Below, one piece after another: positions 36,422 to 44,440 of a stretch of 54,235 nucleotides of DNA (positions within the stretch are counted from its first letter, which is position 1; every line of letters starts with the position of its first letter). Where the stretch lies: the NCBI GenBank assembly GCA_028718125.1, contig JAQUMN010000025.1, positions 1 to 54,235 of the forward strand, read 5' to 3'. A program made the position numbers and the translations under genes. This stretch comes from Kiritimatiellia bacterium (GTDB lineage: Bacteria; Verrucomicrobiota; Kiritimatiellia; JAAZAB01). Below the pieces are notes generated by a model. The model made no database searches. It was not told the origin of the DNA and saw only the letters and a list, made by a program, of their open reading frames with translations.

Positions 36422-37030
36422 ATGACGGAAGGGAAAGTGGATGTAAAATTCAGCGAGTGGATTCAGCAAGGCTGGGAACTTTACAAGGCCAACATCGGTG
36501 TCTGGATTGTCGCCTCCCTGCTGGCGGTCCTCATCAGCTTGGCCACGGCCGCGATCCTCAGCGGGCCGATGATGGCCGGCCTGGTCTGGATGGCCCTGGC
36601 GCTTGTGGACCGGAAAGAACCCAAGCCGCAGATTGGCGACGTGTTCAAGGGGTTCGATTATTTTCTCCAGTCCTTCCTGTTTTTCCTGGTCTGGGGAATC
36701 ATCATGCTGGCGATTTCGGTCATCAGTTTAATCCCCTGCATCGGTACGCTCGTGGTTATCGCTATTTCAATCGTGCTCCATACGGCCCTGATGTTCGGCC
36801 TGTTCCTGATCGTGGATAAGAAGATGGATTTCTGGCCGGCATCCATGCTGAGCCTGAACACGGTGAAGCCTAACTTCTTCCCGTTCCTCGGGTTGCTGGT
36901 TGTGGCCATGCTGATCGGCCATGTTGGCGCGATCGCCTGCGGAATCGGCCTCATTGTCACTATGCCCATCGCGGTTTGTATCCTGGCGGTGGCCTATCGA
37001 AACGTGTTTGGCGCTCAGGCCGCGGCTTGA
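36422..37030 (+). CDS. Multi-pass membrane protein, unknown function
   Basis: 202 residues. After a short amphipathic start (FSEWIQQGWELYKANIG) come about six hydrophobic helices with Gly-rich turns (LSGPMMAGLVWMALALVDRKEP). The opening helix and the layout resemble DUF975 or glycerophosphodiesterase-membrane-domain proteins. AAGGAGG lies eight bases before the ATG. It seems to form a set with the DUF4190 and DUF2752 genes next to it. Confidence 0.65.
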   Translation: MTEGKVDVKFSEWIQQGWELYKANIGVWIVASLLAVLISLATAAILSGPMMAGLVWMALALVDRKEPKPQIGDVFKGFDYFLQSFLFFLVWGIIMLAISVISLIPCIGTLVVIAISIVLHTALMFGLFLIVDKKMDFWPASMLSLNTVKPNFFPFLGLLVVAMLIGHVGAIACGIGLIVTMPIAVCILAVAYRNVFGAQAAA

Positions 37031-37063
37031 ACGGAACGGGTGCTGTTTTTTGAAAGGGCCGGG

Positions 37064-37510
37064 ATGGGACTCTTGTGGAATGTCGAGCCTCCCGTCCGCG
37101 CCGGCGGATATCGCACCGTGCTGGTTCGCCATCTGCCGTTGGCGATCATTGCCGGCGGGGCTCTGCTGGGCGTGGCCCTCCTGCCGCTGGATCGAATCCC
37201 GTATACAATCTGCACGTTTCTCCGGTTGACCGGCTATCCCTGTCCCAGTTGTGGACTGACCCGCGGGTTTGTCGCCATGGCCCACGGTCAGTGGCTGACC
37301 GTCCTGCATACATGTCCTCTGGCGGCCCTGCTCTATGCCGCCACGGCGCTGGTTTTTGCCGTTAATGCCGCAGCCTTGATGTGCCGCGTCTGCCTGACGC
37401 CCGGCCGTTGGCTCACGTGGCGCAGGCGCACGTGGGTGATCTTCCTTTGCTTTTTCGGTTTACTGATCCTGTCTAATTGGTTATACAGGCTGGCCCTGGG
37501 ACTCAAATGA
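37064..37510 (+). CDS. DUF2752-family membrane protein
   Basis: 148 residues with three membrane helices. The core CTFLRLTGYPCPSCGLTRGFVAMAHGQW is the DUF2752 signature with its CPxCGxTR motif, which could bind a metal. AAAGG precedes ATG 37064. The family is common in Bacteroidetes and PVC bacteria; no function is known. Confidence 0.8.
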   Translation: MGLLWNVEPPVRAGGYRTVLVRHLPLAIIAGGALLGVALLPLDRIPYTICTFLRLTGYPCPSCGLTRGFVAMAHGQWLTVLHTCPLAALLYAATALVFAVNAAALMCRVCLTPGRWLTWRRRTWVIFLCFFGLLILSNWLYRLALGLK

Positions 37511-37650
37511 AGCCGACGCCGGACGCCAGGCGCCAGGCGCCGGACACCGGACACCGGACACCGGACGGAGGAAGACGGAAGACGGCTGGAATATAAAATG
37601 TAAAGTATATAGGTTTTGCCGAACACTGAACACTGAACTCTGAACACCGC
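37511..37650 (+). repeat. Clearest 7-base-period array, before argS
   Basis: gccggac, gccaggc, gccaggc, gccggac, accggac (three times), then gacggaa, gacggct, and, after an AT-rich middle, gaacact (twice), gaactct, gaacacc. The period is kept while the word drifts. It fills the gap between the DUF2752 gene and argS. Confidence 0.85.
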
Positions 37651-37663
37651 GAGCTTTTGTAAG

Positions 37664-39382
37664 ATGGATTCCATTGATCAACTCCTGACTGCCTGGCTCC
37701 GGGACGCGTTTCGCCAGACGTTTCCCGGTGCGGGCGATTTTGCCGACGTGGTCGTCGTGGCTGCCACGGATGCGGCCTTTGGCGATTACCAGTGCAATGC
37801 GGCCATGGCCCTGGCCAAGCAAATGAAAAAACCGCCGCGCGCGATTGCCCAGGCCGTGGTGAACCACAAACCCTGGCATGCCGCCGTTGCCGCCCTGGAT
37901 CTGGCTGGGCCGGGCTTTATCAATATCCGCCTCCATGACGATTGGCTTGCGGGGCGGCTCGATGTGATGGCTCGTGACGAGCATCTGGGTGTGTCGTCCC
38001 CCGGCGCGGGCCGCACGGTTGTCCTCGATTATTCCAGTCCGAACGTGGCCAAGCCCATGCACATCGGCCATATCCGTTCCACCGTGATCGGCAACGCCCT
38101 GGACCGGCTTTACCGGTTCCTGGGTTACCGCGTCATCGCCGACAACCACCTGGGCGACTGGGGCACGCAGTTCGGCATCCTGATCATGGGGTATCGTCAT
38201 TTTGTGGACCAACAAAAGCTGAGCGAGACGCCTGTCGAGGAGCTGGAACGGATCTATGTCCTGAGTTATGAAAGGTCCGAGGCCAGCGCGGAGTGGAAAA
38301 CCCAGTGCCGGCAGGAGCTGGTCAAGCTGCAGGCGGGCGACAAGGAAAATCTATTGCTGTGGAAACAGTTCGTGAACCTTTCGATCGCCGAGTTTGAGCA
38401 TATGTACCGGCGGCTGGGGGTTGGGTTTGACTTGACGCGCGGCGAAAGTTTTTACCATGACCGCCTGCCGGCCACGATTGCGCGGCTTGAGCAGCAGGGC
38501 TTGGCCCGGGAAAGCGAAGGCGCCCTGGTGGTGTTTCTGGAGGAGGAAAAACTGCCCGTCTGCATTGTCCGCAAGAGCGACGGCGCCTTCAATTACGCCG
38601 CGACCGATATCGCCACGGTCTTGAGCCGGGTCGAGGAGTTCAAGCCGGAGCTTGTTGTCTATGTGACCGACGAGCGCCAGCAGCTCCACTTTGCGCAGAT
38701 TTTCGCCATCTGTAAACGCCTGGGTGTCCCCACGCGCCTGGAGCACGTCTGGTTCGGGCTGATGCGCCTGCCGGAGGGCACGTTTTCCACGCGTCAGGGC
38801 AACGTCATTAAATTGGAAAAACTGCTGGATGAGGCCGAGAGTCGGGCGCTGGCGGTAGTCAGGGAAACCAGCCCGGAGATGCCGCCGGAGCAGCAAAAGG
38901 AAGTGGCCCGGGCCGTTGGGATTGGCGCGGTGAAATATGCCGATCTCAGCCAGAACCCGCAGAGCCTGGTGACCTTCAGCTGGGACAAGGCCCTGGCGCT
39001 GAACGGCAATTCCGCGCCTTACCTCCAGTATGCTTACGCCCGCATTCGGAGCGTCGAAGACAAATACCGTGAGCAGTTTCCCGGCAAGGATCCGGCGGCC
39101 TTTCCGCTGGCCCTGCGCGAGAGCGCTGAGCGCCAGCTGGCCGTTCACCTGGTGCGGTTCGCGGAAATCGTGCCGCTGGCGGCGCGGGTGGCCCGGCCAA
39201 GCGCGCTGGCCGATTATCTCTACCAGTTAGCGGGCCTCTACAACAGCTTCTACCAGAACGTGCCGTTCCTCAAGGCGCCCGAGGGTGTCCGCGAAAGCCG
39301 TGTGCGTCTGTGCGGCCTGGTGGCGCGGGTTCTTGGGCAGGGGCTTCATCTCCTGGGCATCGAGACGCCGGAGCGGATCTGA
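37664..39382 (+). CDS. argS: Arginyl-tRNA synthetase
   Basis: Class I synthetase charging tRNA-Arg. 572 residues: N-terminal additional domain (1-95), ATP-binding SPNVAKPMHIGHIRSTVIGN with the HIGH motif, NHLGDWGTQFG, YVTDERQQLHFAQIF, the KMSKS-equivalent loop FSTRQGNVIKLEKLLDEA, and the C-terminal DALR anticodon domain (YAYARIRSVEDKY, LYNSFYQNVPFL). Replacement of KMSKS by a TRxG form is usual in ArgRS. No clear ribosome binding site; the upstream bases are repeat DNA. Confidence 0.97.
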   Translation: MDSIDQLLTAWLRDAFRQTFPGAGDFADVVVVAATDAAFGDYQCNAAMALAKQMKKPPRAIAQAVVNHKPWHAAVAALDLAGPGFINIRLHDDWLAGRLDVMARDEHLGVSSPGAGRTVVLDYSSPNVAKPMHIGHIRSTVIGNALDRLYRFLGYRVIADNHLGDWGTQFGILIMGYRHFVDQQKLSETPVEELERIYVLSYERSEASAEWKTQCRQELVKLQAGDKENLLLWKQFVNLSIAEFEHMYRRLGVGFDLTRGESFYHDRLPATIARLEQQGLARESEGALVVFLEEEKLPVCIVRKSDGAFNYAATDIATVLSRVEEFKPELVVYVTDERQQLHFAQIFAICKRLGVPTRLEHVWFGLMRLPEGTFSTRQGNVIKLEKLLDEAESRALAVVRETSPEMPPEQQKEVARAVGIGAVKYADLSQNPQSLVTFSWDKALALNGNSAPYLQYAYARIRSVEDKYREQFPGKDPAAFPLALRESAERQLAVHLVRFAEIVPLAARVARPSALADYLYQLAGLYNSFYQNVPFLKAPEGVRESRVRLCGLVARVLGQGLHLLGIETPERI

Positions 39383-39473
39383 TGGCTCCGTCGGCATGGC
39401 AGGGGCGGGCGATGACGAGGGCTTCATTCCGCGTGTTCGAGTGGCTTGACCATCATCTCATCGGTGTCATTCC

Positions 39474-40748
39474 GTGGTAAACAATCCTTCCAATCATTCC
39501 ACCCGTAACCAGGCGGCGGCAATCGTTGAGCGCTGGCTCGCTACCGGGGAATTTCCCAACCTGATGCTGGAGGAAGTCCGCGAACACCGCGCGTTTCTCA
39601 TGGAGCTGGTCTATGGGATCGTGCGCTGGAAACGGCTCCTGGATTGGGTTGTTGCCCGTTATGTGCGTCGCTCGCCAAACCCCTCCCAGCAGGCGTTCCT
39701 GCTGGTCGGGTTGTACCAGCTCCTGAAGATGACCGACGTCGTATCTTACGCCGCAGTCCACGAAACTGTGGAAGCCGCGAAAACAGCCCTTGGCGTGCGC
39801 CAGGCTGATTTTGTGAATGCAATCCTGCGCCGGACCCTGCGCGAAAAAGATGTCCTGCTGGCGGAATTGAACCGTCAGCCGCTGGGCATCCGGCAATCCC
39901 ATCCCGATGAATTGCTGGAGCGCTGGAAGCAGCACTTCGGGCCTGCTCCTACGGAAGCCTTGTGCGTGTGGAATAATCAGCGCGCCGATGTGATTATCCG
40001 CATCAACCAGTTGAAGATCACGCCGGAGGCTTATATCAAAACGCTATCCGTGCTCGGAGTAGAGGACAGGGTTCAACCACATTCTTTTCCAACGTGCTTT
40101 ACCCTGGCGCATGGCGTGCGGGTTGCCGATCTGCCGGGCTATGCGGAGGGCCATTTCATGGTCATAGATCCAGCCGCGGTGCAAGCGGTGGACCTGCTGT
40201 ATCCCCAGCCGGGGGAGCATATCCTGGATGCCTGCGCCGCGCCGGGAGGCAAGACCGCGCTCATCGCCGAGCGGATGCGGCTCAAGGGGCAACTCGTGGC
40301 CATGGACCTGCGTGACGACCGCCTGCCGCGTCTGCGCGCCAATCTGGAACGCATGGGCTGCGGCGCTTTTGTAAAGGTGGTGCAGGGCGATGCCCGGCGC
40401 TTGCGGCCGGAGTCGTTCGGGCGCTTTGACCGCATTCTGCTGGATGTGCCCTGCAGTAATACGGGGGTTATCCGGCGCAAGCCGGATGTCCGCTGGCGAT
40501 TTTCGAAAGCCGGGTTGACGCGTCTGGGCGCCGCCCAGCGCGAATTGCTGGAACGCGCGGCCGGCTTGGTGAAGCGCGGCGGCTGTATTGTTTACAGCAC
40601 GTGCAGCCTGGAGCCCGAGGAAAATGATCGGCTGATTACCGCTTGGCTGAAGTCACATCCCGAGTTTTGCCTGCAGAGTTTCCGCCAGTCGTTTCCTCCC
40701 GTATCAGGGCAGGATGGCGCCTATGCCGTGTTGCTGGCGGCGAAATAG
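39474..40748 (+). CDS. rsmB: 16S rRNA m5C967 methyltransferase
   Basis: SAM-dependent enzyme acting on position C967 of 16S rRNA. 424 residues: NusB-like RNA-binding domain (about 5-130), then a Rossmann methyltransferase with DACAAPGGKTALIAE (SAM loop), DVPCSNTGVIRRKPDVRW (catalytic PC motif) and YSTCSLEPEEND (second conserved Cys). The start is GTG 39474; no better start is visible. Confidence 0.94.
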   Translation: MVNNPSNHSTRNQAAAIVERWLATGEFPNLMLEEVREHRAFLMELVYGIVRWKRLLDWVVARYVRRSPNPSQQAFLLVGLYQLLKMTDVVSYAAVHETVEAAKTALGVRQADFVNAILRRTLREKDVLLAELNRQPLGIRQSHPDELLERWKQHFGPAPTEALCVWNNQRADVIIRINQLKITPEAYIKTLSVLGVEDRVQPHSFPTCFTLAHGVRVADLPGYAEGHFMVIDPAAVQAVDLLYPQPGEHILDACAAPGGKTALIAERMRLKGQLVAMDLRDDRLPRLRANLERMGCGAFVKVVQGDARRLRPESFGRFDRILLDVPCSNTGVIRRKPDVRWRFSKAGLTRLGAAQRELLERAAGLVKRGGCIVYSTCSLEPEENDRLITAWLKSHPEFCLQSFRQSFPPVSGQDGAYAVLLAAK

Positions 40749-40787
40749 GCGCATGGTCCCAACCAATTTATGCCGACGAGAAATATT

Positions 40788-40960
40788 GTAAGGCCTTAGT
40801 CTTGTGGAGGCGCTGAACGTTTCTGCCATTCCCGCTAAAGCGGGAATCCAGTATCAGCATTGAATATTTCTGGATTCCCGACCTAGGCTCTGCCGGAGCG
40901 CTTCGCCGAGGCGAGTCAGGTCTGGAATGACAATCATTCCTCATAACTGAGGGGGGTAAT
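40788..40960. mobile_element. MITE family 1, degenerate copy
   Basis: Begins GTAAGGCCTTAGTC and ends ATAACTGAGG-GGGGTAAT, keeping the inner CATTCCCGC-TAAA-GCGGGAATCC palindrome and the GCCGAGGCGAGTCAGGTC block. It is about 20 bp shorter than the 192-bp copies and its flanks show no target duplication. Confidence 0.75.
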
Positions 40961-41068
40961 CACTATTCAACGGATGTCTTGATAAATAAGTAAAAGCGAG
41001 GAAATTTATCACGCTTGTTGTTTTTAGCCGCGTATCATGGTCCGAAAAACAAAATCAAGAGGTGTCGA

Positions 41069-41986
41069 ATGAAAAGTTGCGCCGAGATCAAGAAGTGTCT
41101 GGCCGGGCCGGTCCCGTCCATCCGCACGCCATTCACCCAGGCTGGCGACATCGATTATGCCGCCCTGCGGAACATGGTGGAATTCGATATCGCCGCCGGT
41201 AGCGAGGCGTTGATCATCACGTTGGGCGACAGCCTGTTCGCGCTGTTGAATGAACAGGAAGTTGCCGAGGTCACCAAGACGGTTGTGGAGCAGGCTCGCG
41301 GCCGTGCCGTTGTCTCCGCTTGTACGGGCTATTGGAATACCTCGAAATGTGTTGAGTTTGCCAAGTACGTGAAAGAGCTTGGCGGGGACATATTAATGAT
41401 GTTTGGCGCAAACTGGTATCCGGAATGCCTGCCCGTTGATACCCTGGTCGAACACCATTTGGCTGTGGCGCAGCACATTCCGGTTATGGCGAATACGGGG
41501 TATATTAAAATACCGGGCATAGGAGTGGGGTTGGAAGTTGTAACAAGACTTGTAGCTGAGGGAAAAAACATTATCGCCGCCAAATGTGACGTGTCAGGGG
41601 AATTTGACCGCAAGGCCGTTTTGATTGCCAAGAAGCAATGGACTTTGTTCTCCGGGGGGACTAAACAGTTTCACATGGAATTACATCCCTATGGTTGCCA
41701 GGGGCATATGACAACGTTCATGACCTTCAAACCCGACGTGGCGCACAATTACTGGAACGCGATCCAGAAGAACGATATCCCGGGCGCCGTGAAAATCATC
41801 GAGAAAATTGATTATCCATTCTTTGAATTTCTGGTCTCCATGCGGGGCGGATTTGATGCCGTGATGCATGGAGTTGGCGAAGTGTTCGGGCTTTCGAAGC
41901 GCTGGCGGCGGAAACCATTCTACAGTTTGAACGACGAAGAAATGGAGAAGACGCGCCAATTTTTCAGGAAGTTGCACATGATTTGA
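41069..41986 (+). CDS. DapA/NanA-family pyruvate-type lyase, substrate unknown
   Basis: 305 residues, TIM barrel of the dihydrodipicolinate synthase superfamily: GPVPSIRTPFTQAGDIDYAALRNMVEF, catalytic-region NTGYIKIPGIG and the Schiff-base Lys in IIAAKCDVSGEFD. The GTTGE phosphate loop of true DapA is changed to ITLGDSLFALL, so it is not a second DapA. Related enzymes split sialic acid, keto-sugar acids or hydroxyproline products. AAGAGG precedes the ATG. It stands alone after a MITE. Confidence 0.8.
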   Translation: MKSCAEIKKCLAGPVPSIRTPFTQAGDIDYAALRNMVEFDIAAGSEALIITLGDSLFALLNEQEVAEVTKTVVEQARGRAVVSACTGYWNTSKCVEFAKYVKELGGDILMMFGANWYPECLPVDTLVEHHLAVAQHIPVMANTGYIKIPGIGVGLEVVTRLVAEGKNIIAAKCDVSGEFDRKAVLIAKKQWTLFSGGTKQFHMELHPYGCQGHMTTFMTFKPDVAHNYWNAIQKNDIPGAVKIIEKIDYPFFEFLVSMRGGFDAVMHGVGEVFGLSKRWRRKPFYSLNDEEMEKTRQFFRKLHMI

Positions 41987-42283
41987 GGGTACGAGGAAGA
42001 TCTGCCGGCCAGTCAAGTCCAAAGATGGGACTTATTTGCAGGAATTCAAGCCCCATGTTCGTAGCCTGCACGCCGTCTGCCGCCTCTAAATAGTCAGCGG
42101 GCAGCGCGGCGCTATAACCTGCCCTGTTACGGGTGCAAGGCGCCTAGGGACTAATAAGGCCGAACTCATTTCATGCTGTCCCGTTGACCGAAGCCCTATG
42201 GCAGGATGGAATCACGTTTGATTTGTTTATTGAAAATTTAGGCCCTGATTCCCTGCAAGGTTTCCCGCTGTTGCCCGGCGTGC
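41987..42283. other. Gap without recognised gene
   Basis: About 300 bases between the lyase and the convergent ferredoxin gene. A weak ATGGGACTT/AAGCCCCAT pairing near 42025-42056 could be a terminator for the lyase. No tRNA or repeat-family copy is seen. Confidence 0.4.
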
Positions 42284-43552
42284 TTATGGTCCTTGCTGAA
42301 CACGTGCTTGAGCGCTCCTTTCACGGGGATGGACCACAATCGCTGGGAACGGCCGTACCGGGCAGTTGCTCTGGCAGGCCCCGCACCCCCGGCATCGGGC
42401 TTTATTCACTTCCGGACCCCGGACGGCATCATTCTCCTCCACAACATCTATAGCTTTGTAGAAGCATGATCCAACACAGAGCAGGCACTCGGTCCTGTTC
42501 CATGACCGGCAGATGGTGCGATCAACATGGGCCAGGGCAAGGGACAATGTCCGCTTGGCTTCCAGCGATAGGGGGCGAATGGCTCGCGTTGGACAGACGA
42601 CCGTACAGGCCCGGCACGATTCACTGCAATAGCGCCGGCTGAAATCCAAACGGGGCGTCAGCCAGCTTCCGGGCCCACCGGTTCCCGGGTCGGGAAGAAT
42701 GATACCTTCCGGACAAGCGCGCATACAACTGCCGCATCGCGCGCAAAGTCCTTGCATTATCTGCTCAGCCACGGCGCCCGGCGGACGAATCGGCCCATCC
42801 GAATTAGGGCAGGGGATTATCGTCCGTTTCAATAACCATCCCAGGCCTGCGCCAAAAAAAAGGGCCAGGAACGAACGCCGCCTAAAAACGACTTCGCCGG
42901 ACGGCGCCGAAAGTGAATTAGTGCAATCCTGGACAGTGCCAACTGCCGGCTTGCGCGTGATTATGCGCCGGCAGGACTTGCCGGCCATTCCCAGCAATGC
43001 CTGCAGGGCGCCCAGCGGGCAGATCCGCGCGCACCAAAGCTGTGGCCAGATGGCCGTGACCAAGCCGAGAATAATCAAACTGAGGCCCGGCAATACATTT
43101 ATCCAAGTCCAGTTTGCACGCCGCCAAATACTGAAAAGCCCGTTAAACTGCGCAAGCGGGTCAAGATTCAAGAGCAGGGGAAATCCGGCCAGTGCGCTTC
43201 CCAGCATCAGGAGACACAAGCCCGGACCCAGGTTTGGCATGTGCCGCAGGGAGGCAGGATGACGACAGCCCAGCTTACCGGCCAAAATCAGCAGATATCC
43301 CGTCGGGCACAGATAGCGACAAAACCAGCGACCGCGCACCAGGGCCAGCACCAGCAGAGGCAGGCCGACGAGCGACAGCAGCGTGACCGAGCACGCCGCA
43401 GCCGCCGCGCAGACGGCAAGCAAAGGGCTGACGGAGGGCCAGGCGGCCGCTATTGAAAGCCAGGGAATAACCTGCGCGCTTATAATCGCGGCCAGTGCGA
43501 AGATACCTATGCGGAGGATCGTTTTTTTGGTGCGCATGGCATCTGCTATCAT
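42284..43552 (-). CDS. NapH-NapG-like membrane polyferredoxin
   Basis: 422 residues. The N-terminal half is NapH/NosR-like, with about four to five membrane helices and two CxxxCP motifs (FCRYLCPTG and WCARICPLG). Then FRRRSFLALFFGAGLGWLL, a NapG-type twin-arginine-like segment, leads into four 4Fe-4S sites (CARCGSCMRACPEG, CSESCRACTVVCPTRA, CLLCVGSC, CRGCGACQSNCPVRP). This amounts to a NapH-NapG fusion that could carry quinol electrons to the periplasm. No nap or nos catalytic gene is near; the upstream partners are exported nitroreductases. Confidence 0.85.
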   Translation of the reverse strand: MIADAMRTKKTILRIGIFALAAIISAQVIPWLSIAAAWPSVSPLLAVCAAAAACSVTLLSLVGLPLLVLALVRGRWFCRYLCPTGYLLILAGKLGCRHPASLRHMPNLGPGLCLLMLGSALAGFPLLLNLDPLAQFNGLFSIWRRANWTWINVLPGLSLIILGLVTAIWPQLWCARICPLGALQALLGMAGKSCRRIITRKPAVGTVQDCTNSLSAPSGEVVFRRRSFLALFFGAGLGWLLKRTIIPCPNSDGPIRPPGAVAEQIMQGLCARCGSCMRACPEGIILPDPGTGGPGSWLTPRLDFSRRYCSESCRACTVVCPTRAIRPLSLEAKRTLSLALAHVDRTICRSWNRTECLLCVGSCFYKAIDVVEENDAVRGPEVNKARCRGCGACQSNCPVRPFPAIVVHPRERSAQARVQQGP

Positions 43553-43573
43553 TGTCCGCTTTTCCGGAGACGT

Positions 43574-43649
43574 GCCCTGGCATGCCAGGGCGCAGCCTTA
43601 AGACGGATACTCATTCCGCGCTGACGTTCCGGGACAAAGGGCGTCCCGG
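43574..43649. repeat. Two hairpins between nitroreductase and polyferredoxin genes
   Basis: GCCCTGGCATGCCAGGGC (43574-43591) is a perfect 18-bp palindrome, and CCGGGAC/GTCCCGG (43629-43649) a perfect 7-bp stem. Neither has a T-run, so attenuation or RNA processing is more likely than simple termination. Confidence 0.45.
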
Positions 43650-43655
43650 TAGGAG

Positions 43656-44399
43656 TTAAGCTCCGACAGGCTTGGTGGCTTCGAGCGGAAACGGTTTTAA
43701 TGGAATAAAAACGGGGAACAAGTAAATTACTTCTTGCGTGGCCGGCAGTTTCATTTTATTCGAAATAACGCGGAGATCGAAGCAGCCGATCATGCGCGTG
43801 CCCAGGCCTAACGCGGCTGCCTGGAGGTGGATATTCTGGCCGGCATGTCCGGCCTCTACATACACACACATCGGCGCGAAGTCCCGGCAGCGCTGGCCAA
43901 ACTTTGGAAAATCAGCCGTTAAAAACATGAGCAGCGGCGCCGGTTTCATCCACCACAGCGTGCCCTGCATCCGCCAACCGGTTCCCGTAATCAGATTCAG
44001 ACGCTGATCTCCCGCCATATGAAGCTGAAGGGCGTGCTCCTCAGGCAGGTAGCGATAAACGCCGGCGGGGACATCGCCGCAGGTCTTATCGCCCACCGCC
44101 ACATAAAGATCCAGGGGCCAATTAGCGCCCGCTGTTGTCACGGTCTGCCGCAGTTCTGTCCTGGTGCTGTTCTTGCCCTGTGCCGCCAGCAGGATCAGTG
44201 AAAACTGATCGATCGTCAAAGGCGCGTCGGTAGGATTGTTCATCGAAGCCCTTAACCTGAGGGTGGTCTCGACCGAAACCGCGTCTTTATCACCGGGGGA
44301 GGGCAGTTTTATCATTTCTTCGGCGCCGGCCCCTTGCGCGGCTGACGCCGGATTGGCCATCAGCATCATAATCAATATTCCGATAATTACGTAACGCAT
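43656..44399 (-). CDS. Exported SagB-type nitroreductase, diverged copy
   Basis: 247 residues with a signal peptide (MRYVIIGILIMMLMANPASA). The body follows the SagB/ThcOx nitroreductase fold: LTIDQFSLILLAAQG, TTAGANWPLDLYVAVG, GVYRYLPEEHALQLH, CVYVEAGHAGQNIHLQAAALGLGTRMIG. Compared with the paralogue at 45924, FMN-contacting positions are changed: SVRAY is LRASM, and RTAPSAGATYPLE is RQTVTTAGANWPLD. It may have lost or altered flavin chemistry. AAAGGAG precedes the ATG. Confidence 0.8.
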   Translation of the reverse strand: MRYVIIGILIMMLMANPASAAQGAGAEEMIKLPSPGDKDAVSVETTLRLRASMNNPTDAPLTIDQFSLILLAAQGKNSTRTELRQTVTTAGANWPLDLYVAVGDKTCGDVPAGVYRYLPEEHALQLHMAGDQRLNLITGTGWRMQGTLWWMKPAPLLMFLTADFPKFGQRCRDFAPMCVYVEAGHAGQNIHLQAAALGLGTRMIGCFDLRVISNKMKLPATQEVIYLFPVFIPLKPFPLEATKPVGA

Positions 44400-44440
44400 G
44401 GTTGCTTCTCCTTTAAACGCTTTCGAGTATTGTTCAACCC

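Noticed and set aside
41069..41986. Second dapA
   Set aside because: The barrel matches the superfamily but the DapA GTTGE motif is absent; a real dapA is at 33471-34337.
41987..42283. tRNA or small RNA gene in the gap
   Set aside because: No cloverleaf, TTCGA-type T loop or CCA end could be found there or in the other long gaps.
42184..42453. 89-codon plus-strand frame
   Set aside because: Mostly antisense to the 3' end of the polyferredoxin gene, without ribosome binding site or domain.
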